Origin: Alphaproteobacteria bacterium
GTDB taxonomy: Bacteria; Pseudomonadota; Alphaproteobacteria; RF32; CAG-239
Assembly: GCA_900767645.1 (NCBI GenBank)
Contig: CAAFZY010000033.1
Location: 1-7,677, forward strand
Length of the DNA stretch: 7,677 nt
Direction of reading: 5' to 3'
The notes beneath the pieces are model-generated. The model was not told where the DNA came from. It did no database searches and saw only the letters and a list, made by a program, of their open reading frames with translations. Below are positions 6,428-7,677 of this stretch, in pieces. Made by a program: the position numbers and the translations under genes. Every line of letters begins with the position of its first letter. Position 1 is the first letter of the stretch.

Positions 6428-7309
6428 TTAAAAATCCAGTATTTTTTTTGCAAGTTCGCATATTGAGGCGGTTGCATCGGCGCTAACTCGTTGAAAATTA
6501 TCATTTTTAGTAAGCGATTTTTCATTGGCATAAAGCCCTCGATTAAGCTCCAATTGCAAAGTATAGATTTTTTTACGAGGCTGACAATAATTAAAAGTTG
6601 TAAAGGCGCCGGAATAAGGAATATTTACGGTCACCATATAGCCCTTTTCTTTAAGTTGTTGCTGCAAAAATTCAGTATACTTCGGCGGACAGCTTTGTGA
6701 AAACAAATCACCGAGGCAAAAATCAACTTTAGGACTGTCGGGAATAATATTACAGATTTTAGACGGCATGGAGTGATAATCCAACAGCAGACAAAAACCA
6801 AATTTTTTAACGCATTTATTAACTAAATATTGCAATCGTTTGTGATAAACGTCATACACATTTTTAATCCGTTCCTGAACCTCACGATAAGAAAGTAATT
6901 CCGTATAAATCGGATTACCGGCAGCGTCAATACGATGAATGAGCCCCAAACCAAAACGGCAACGATTATTTTCAATGGCAATTCTGTCGGCAGGATAATC
7001 ATAAAACATTTTGGCATCAAGCTCTATTTTATCACGATTGGCATCAATAAAAGCGCGCGCAATCCGCATGCTTAATACCGGAATACCGAGCTTGGCTATC
7101 GGGGCCGCCAACTCATCAACCAACAAATCTTCATTAGAGCGAAGCTCTGCAACGCTTAAAGGAGTATGCTCCAAAAATTCAGGCGGAAAAACCGTGCCGG
7201 CATGCGGCACTGAAACCACCATCGGATATTTAATATTTTCAACTCCGAGTTCATTGTAAATTTTTAACTTTTTATAGTCGACATCAAATTCGCAATATTT
7301 TTCAGACAC
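6428..7309 (-). CDS. N-formylglutamate amidohydrolase family protein
   Basis: Probable zinc-dependent deformylase/amidohydrolase, cytoplasmic, with 293 residues. Family blocks in order: VSVPHAG (H36), SNEDLLVDEL (58-67), ARAFIDANRDKIELD (84-98), LLLDYHSMPS (H179), PYSGAFTT (231-238) and LQLELNRGLY with E254. H36, H179 and E254 are candidate metal or catalytic residues. The start is taken as GTG 7309, with AGGAAG (7321-7316 on this strand) six bases upstream; a GTG at 7342 lacks such a site and would place the ribosome binding site inside the gene. No histidine-utilisation (hut) genes are present, so assignment to HutG is not justified: the true substrate may be another N-formyl or N-acyl amino acid. 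It is separated by 187 bases from the downstream transglycosylase gene and probably forms its own unit. Confidence 0.82.
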   Translation of the reverse strand: MSEKYCEFDVDYKKLKIYNELGVENIKYPMVVSVPHAGTVFPPEFLEHTPLSVAELRSNEDLLVDELAAPIAKLGIPVLSMRIARAFIDANRDKIELDAKMFYDYPADRIAIENNRCRFGLGLIHRIDAAGNPIYTELLSYREVQERIKNVYDVYHKRLQYLVNKCVKKFGFCLLLDYHSMPSKICNIIPDSPKVDFCLGDLFSQSCPPKYTEFLQQQLKEKGYMVTVNIPYSGAFTTFNYCQPRKKIYTLQLELNRGLYANEKSLTKNDNFQRVSADATASICELAKKILDF

Positions 7310-7371
7310 GACAAACTTCCTTTCATAATAATATTTTAACACATAAACCTTAACTTTTTATAAAAAACATC

Positions 7372-7400
7372 TTGCCAAAAGCAAACTGATATGTTAGTTA
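7372..7400 (+). promoter_or_regulatory. Weak candidate promoter for tRNA-Val
   Basis: TTGCCA at 7372-7377 matches the -35 consensus at 5 of 6. At a 17-base spacer the -10 would be TAGTTA (7395-7400), a poor match, 13 bases before the mature tRNA 5' end. The spacing fits a short leader but the -10 is not convincing. The remaining bases of 7310-7412 show no other feature. Confidence 0.25.
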
Positions 7401-7412
7401 AAGAGTGTTTCA

Positions 7413-7489
7413 GGGTGTGTAGCTCAGGTGGTTAGAGCGTTACGTTGACATCGTAGAGGTCGCAGGTTCGAGTCCTGCCACTCCCACCA
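7413..7489 (+). tRNA. tRNA-Val (anticodon GAC)
   Basis: A complete cloverleaf of 77 bases including encoded CCA (7487-7489). The D stem is GCTC/GAGC, the anticodon stem TTACG/CGTAG with loop TTGACAT (anticodon GAC at 7447-7449), the variable loop AGGTC, and the T arm GCAGG/CCTGC with loop TTCGAGT. It reads valine codons GUC and GUU. The acceptor stem GGGTGTG/CACTCCC has a T-T mismatch at pair 4-69 (7416 against 7482), unusual for a functional tRNA. All other stems are intact, so it is probably functional. Confidence 0.92.
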
Positions 7490-7549
7490 ATAAAAAATCC
7501 CCTTTATGGGGATTTTTTATTGGTAAAAATGGAAAGAACCTGCGACCTC
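7456..7549. repeat. Inverted copy of a tRNA-Val fragment
   Basis: The 14 bases at 7456-7469 (variable loop to start of the T loop of tRNA-Val) recur exactly as the reverse complement at 7536-7549. The two flank the terminator hairpin, so this stretch has nested inverted symmetry. It may be a remnant of a partial tRNA duplication or integration. Confidence 0.6.
7487..7523 (+). terminator. Terminator hairpin directly after tRNA-Val
   Basis: Perfect 16-bp inverted repeat, 7487-7502 with 7508-7523, loop TTTAT. The ATCCCC/GGGGAT core followed by T6 (7513-7518) is a standard rho-independent terminator; the A-run in the left arm lets it work leftward too. The outer stem begins in the tRNA's CCA end, so tRNA 3' processing and hairpin folding overlap. 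Confidence 0.88.
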
Positions 7550-7677
7550 GTAAGTAGAGGCTCGAGGATAAAAACAGCCGAAGTAACGGCTGTTTTTACC
7601 GCAAGAGGCGTAGTTTTGTTCGCGAGCAAGGAAAGCGACAGCGACCGCAGCGAGCTTACAAAACAAGTGACCGACGC
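7529..7677 (+). other. Open frame running off the window, doubtful gene
   Basis: From ATG 7529 the frame stays open for 49 codons to the window end, beginning MERTCDLVSRGSRIKTAEV and ending near SDRSELTKQVTD. No ribosome binding site precedes it. Its first part is antisense tRNA sequence and its middle is a terminator-like hairpin, so it is more likely a repeat or tRNA-flanking element than a gene. I recognise no family. Confidence 0.15.
7569..7598. terminator. Second terminator-like hairpin
   Basis: A 12-bp stem, 7569-7580 with 7587-7598, loop AAGTAA. The core CAGCCG/CGGCTG is flanked by A5 and T5, so it would act in both directions. It may back up the tRNA terminator, or end a leftward gene lying beyond the window. 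Confidence 0.7.

Noticed and set aside
7310..7342. Longer start (GTG 7342) for the N-formylglutamate amidohydrolase-like gene
   Set aside because: The good ribosome binding site lies between this codon and GTG 7309, so it serves the inner start.
7621..7655. Short AGCGAC and GCGAGC repeats as a CRISPR-like array
   Set aside because: The units are 6 bases and irregular, with no spacer-sized intervals or cas genes.

Overview
The window looks like chromosomal DNA from an AT-rich alphaproteobacterium (about 40% G+C by eye), probably a gut or host-associated lineage. This is inference. It rests on three things: the alphaproteobacterial style of the lytic transglycosylase (a WPWT block followed by GCMQVN), a prepilin of the GRSMVEMLG type, and a dispersed palindrome of the CGGGCTTGACCCG type common in this class. 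TTAA-N7-TTAAC sites matching the CtrA consensus agree with that placement. I see no transposase, phage gene or CRISPR array.

Left part (1-1842). A type IV pilin-like gene (101-937, +) carries a nearly symmetrical repeat element in frame inside its leader, and its ribosome binding site lies inside a hairpin. A strong two-way terminator (946-979) separates it from a convergent gene for an exported, probably lipid-anchored protein of unknown function (992-1753, -). A short divergent intergenic region follows.

Middle (1843-4886, +). A tight operon encodes ribosomal protein L11 methyltransferase (prmA), an aminopeptidase P of the M24B family joined to it by an ATGA overlap, and a small exported thioredoxin-like protein with a CxxC motif and a TTG start. 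No functional link between the three is obvious; this looks like a housekeeping unit with a periplasmic redox-type protein at its end.

Right part (4883-7309, -). Read right to left, there is an N-formylglutamate amidohydrolase-family enzyme, a 187-base gap with phased TTAA half-sites, and a two-gene unit of a lytic transglycosylase and an acyl-ACP thioesterase. The thioesterase stop codon overlaps that of the thioredoxin-like gene.

Right edge (7413-7677). There is a tRNA-Val(GAC) with a U-U mismatch in its acceptor stem, then a perfect 16-bp terminator hairpin that starts in the tRNA's CCA end. Next comes an inverted copy of 14 bases of the same tRNA, a second strong hairpin and a G+C-richer tail that stays open to the window end.

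The most unusual points are the palindrome inside the prepilin leader, the TTAA array, and the tRNA with its inverted fragment.
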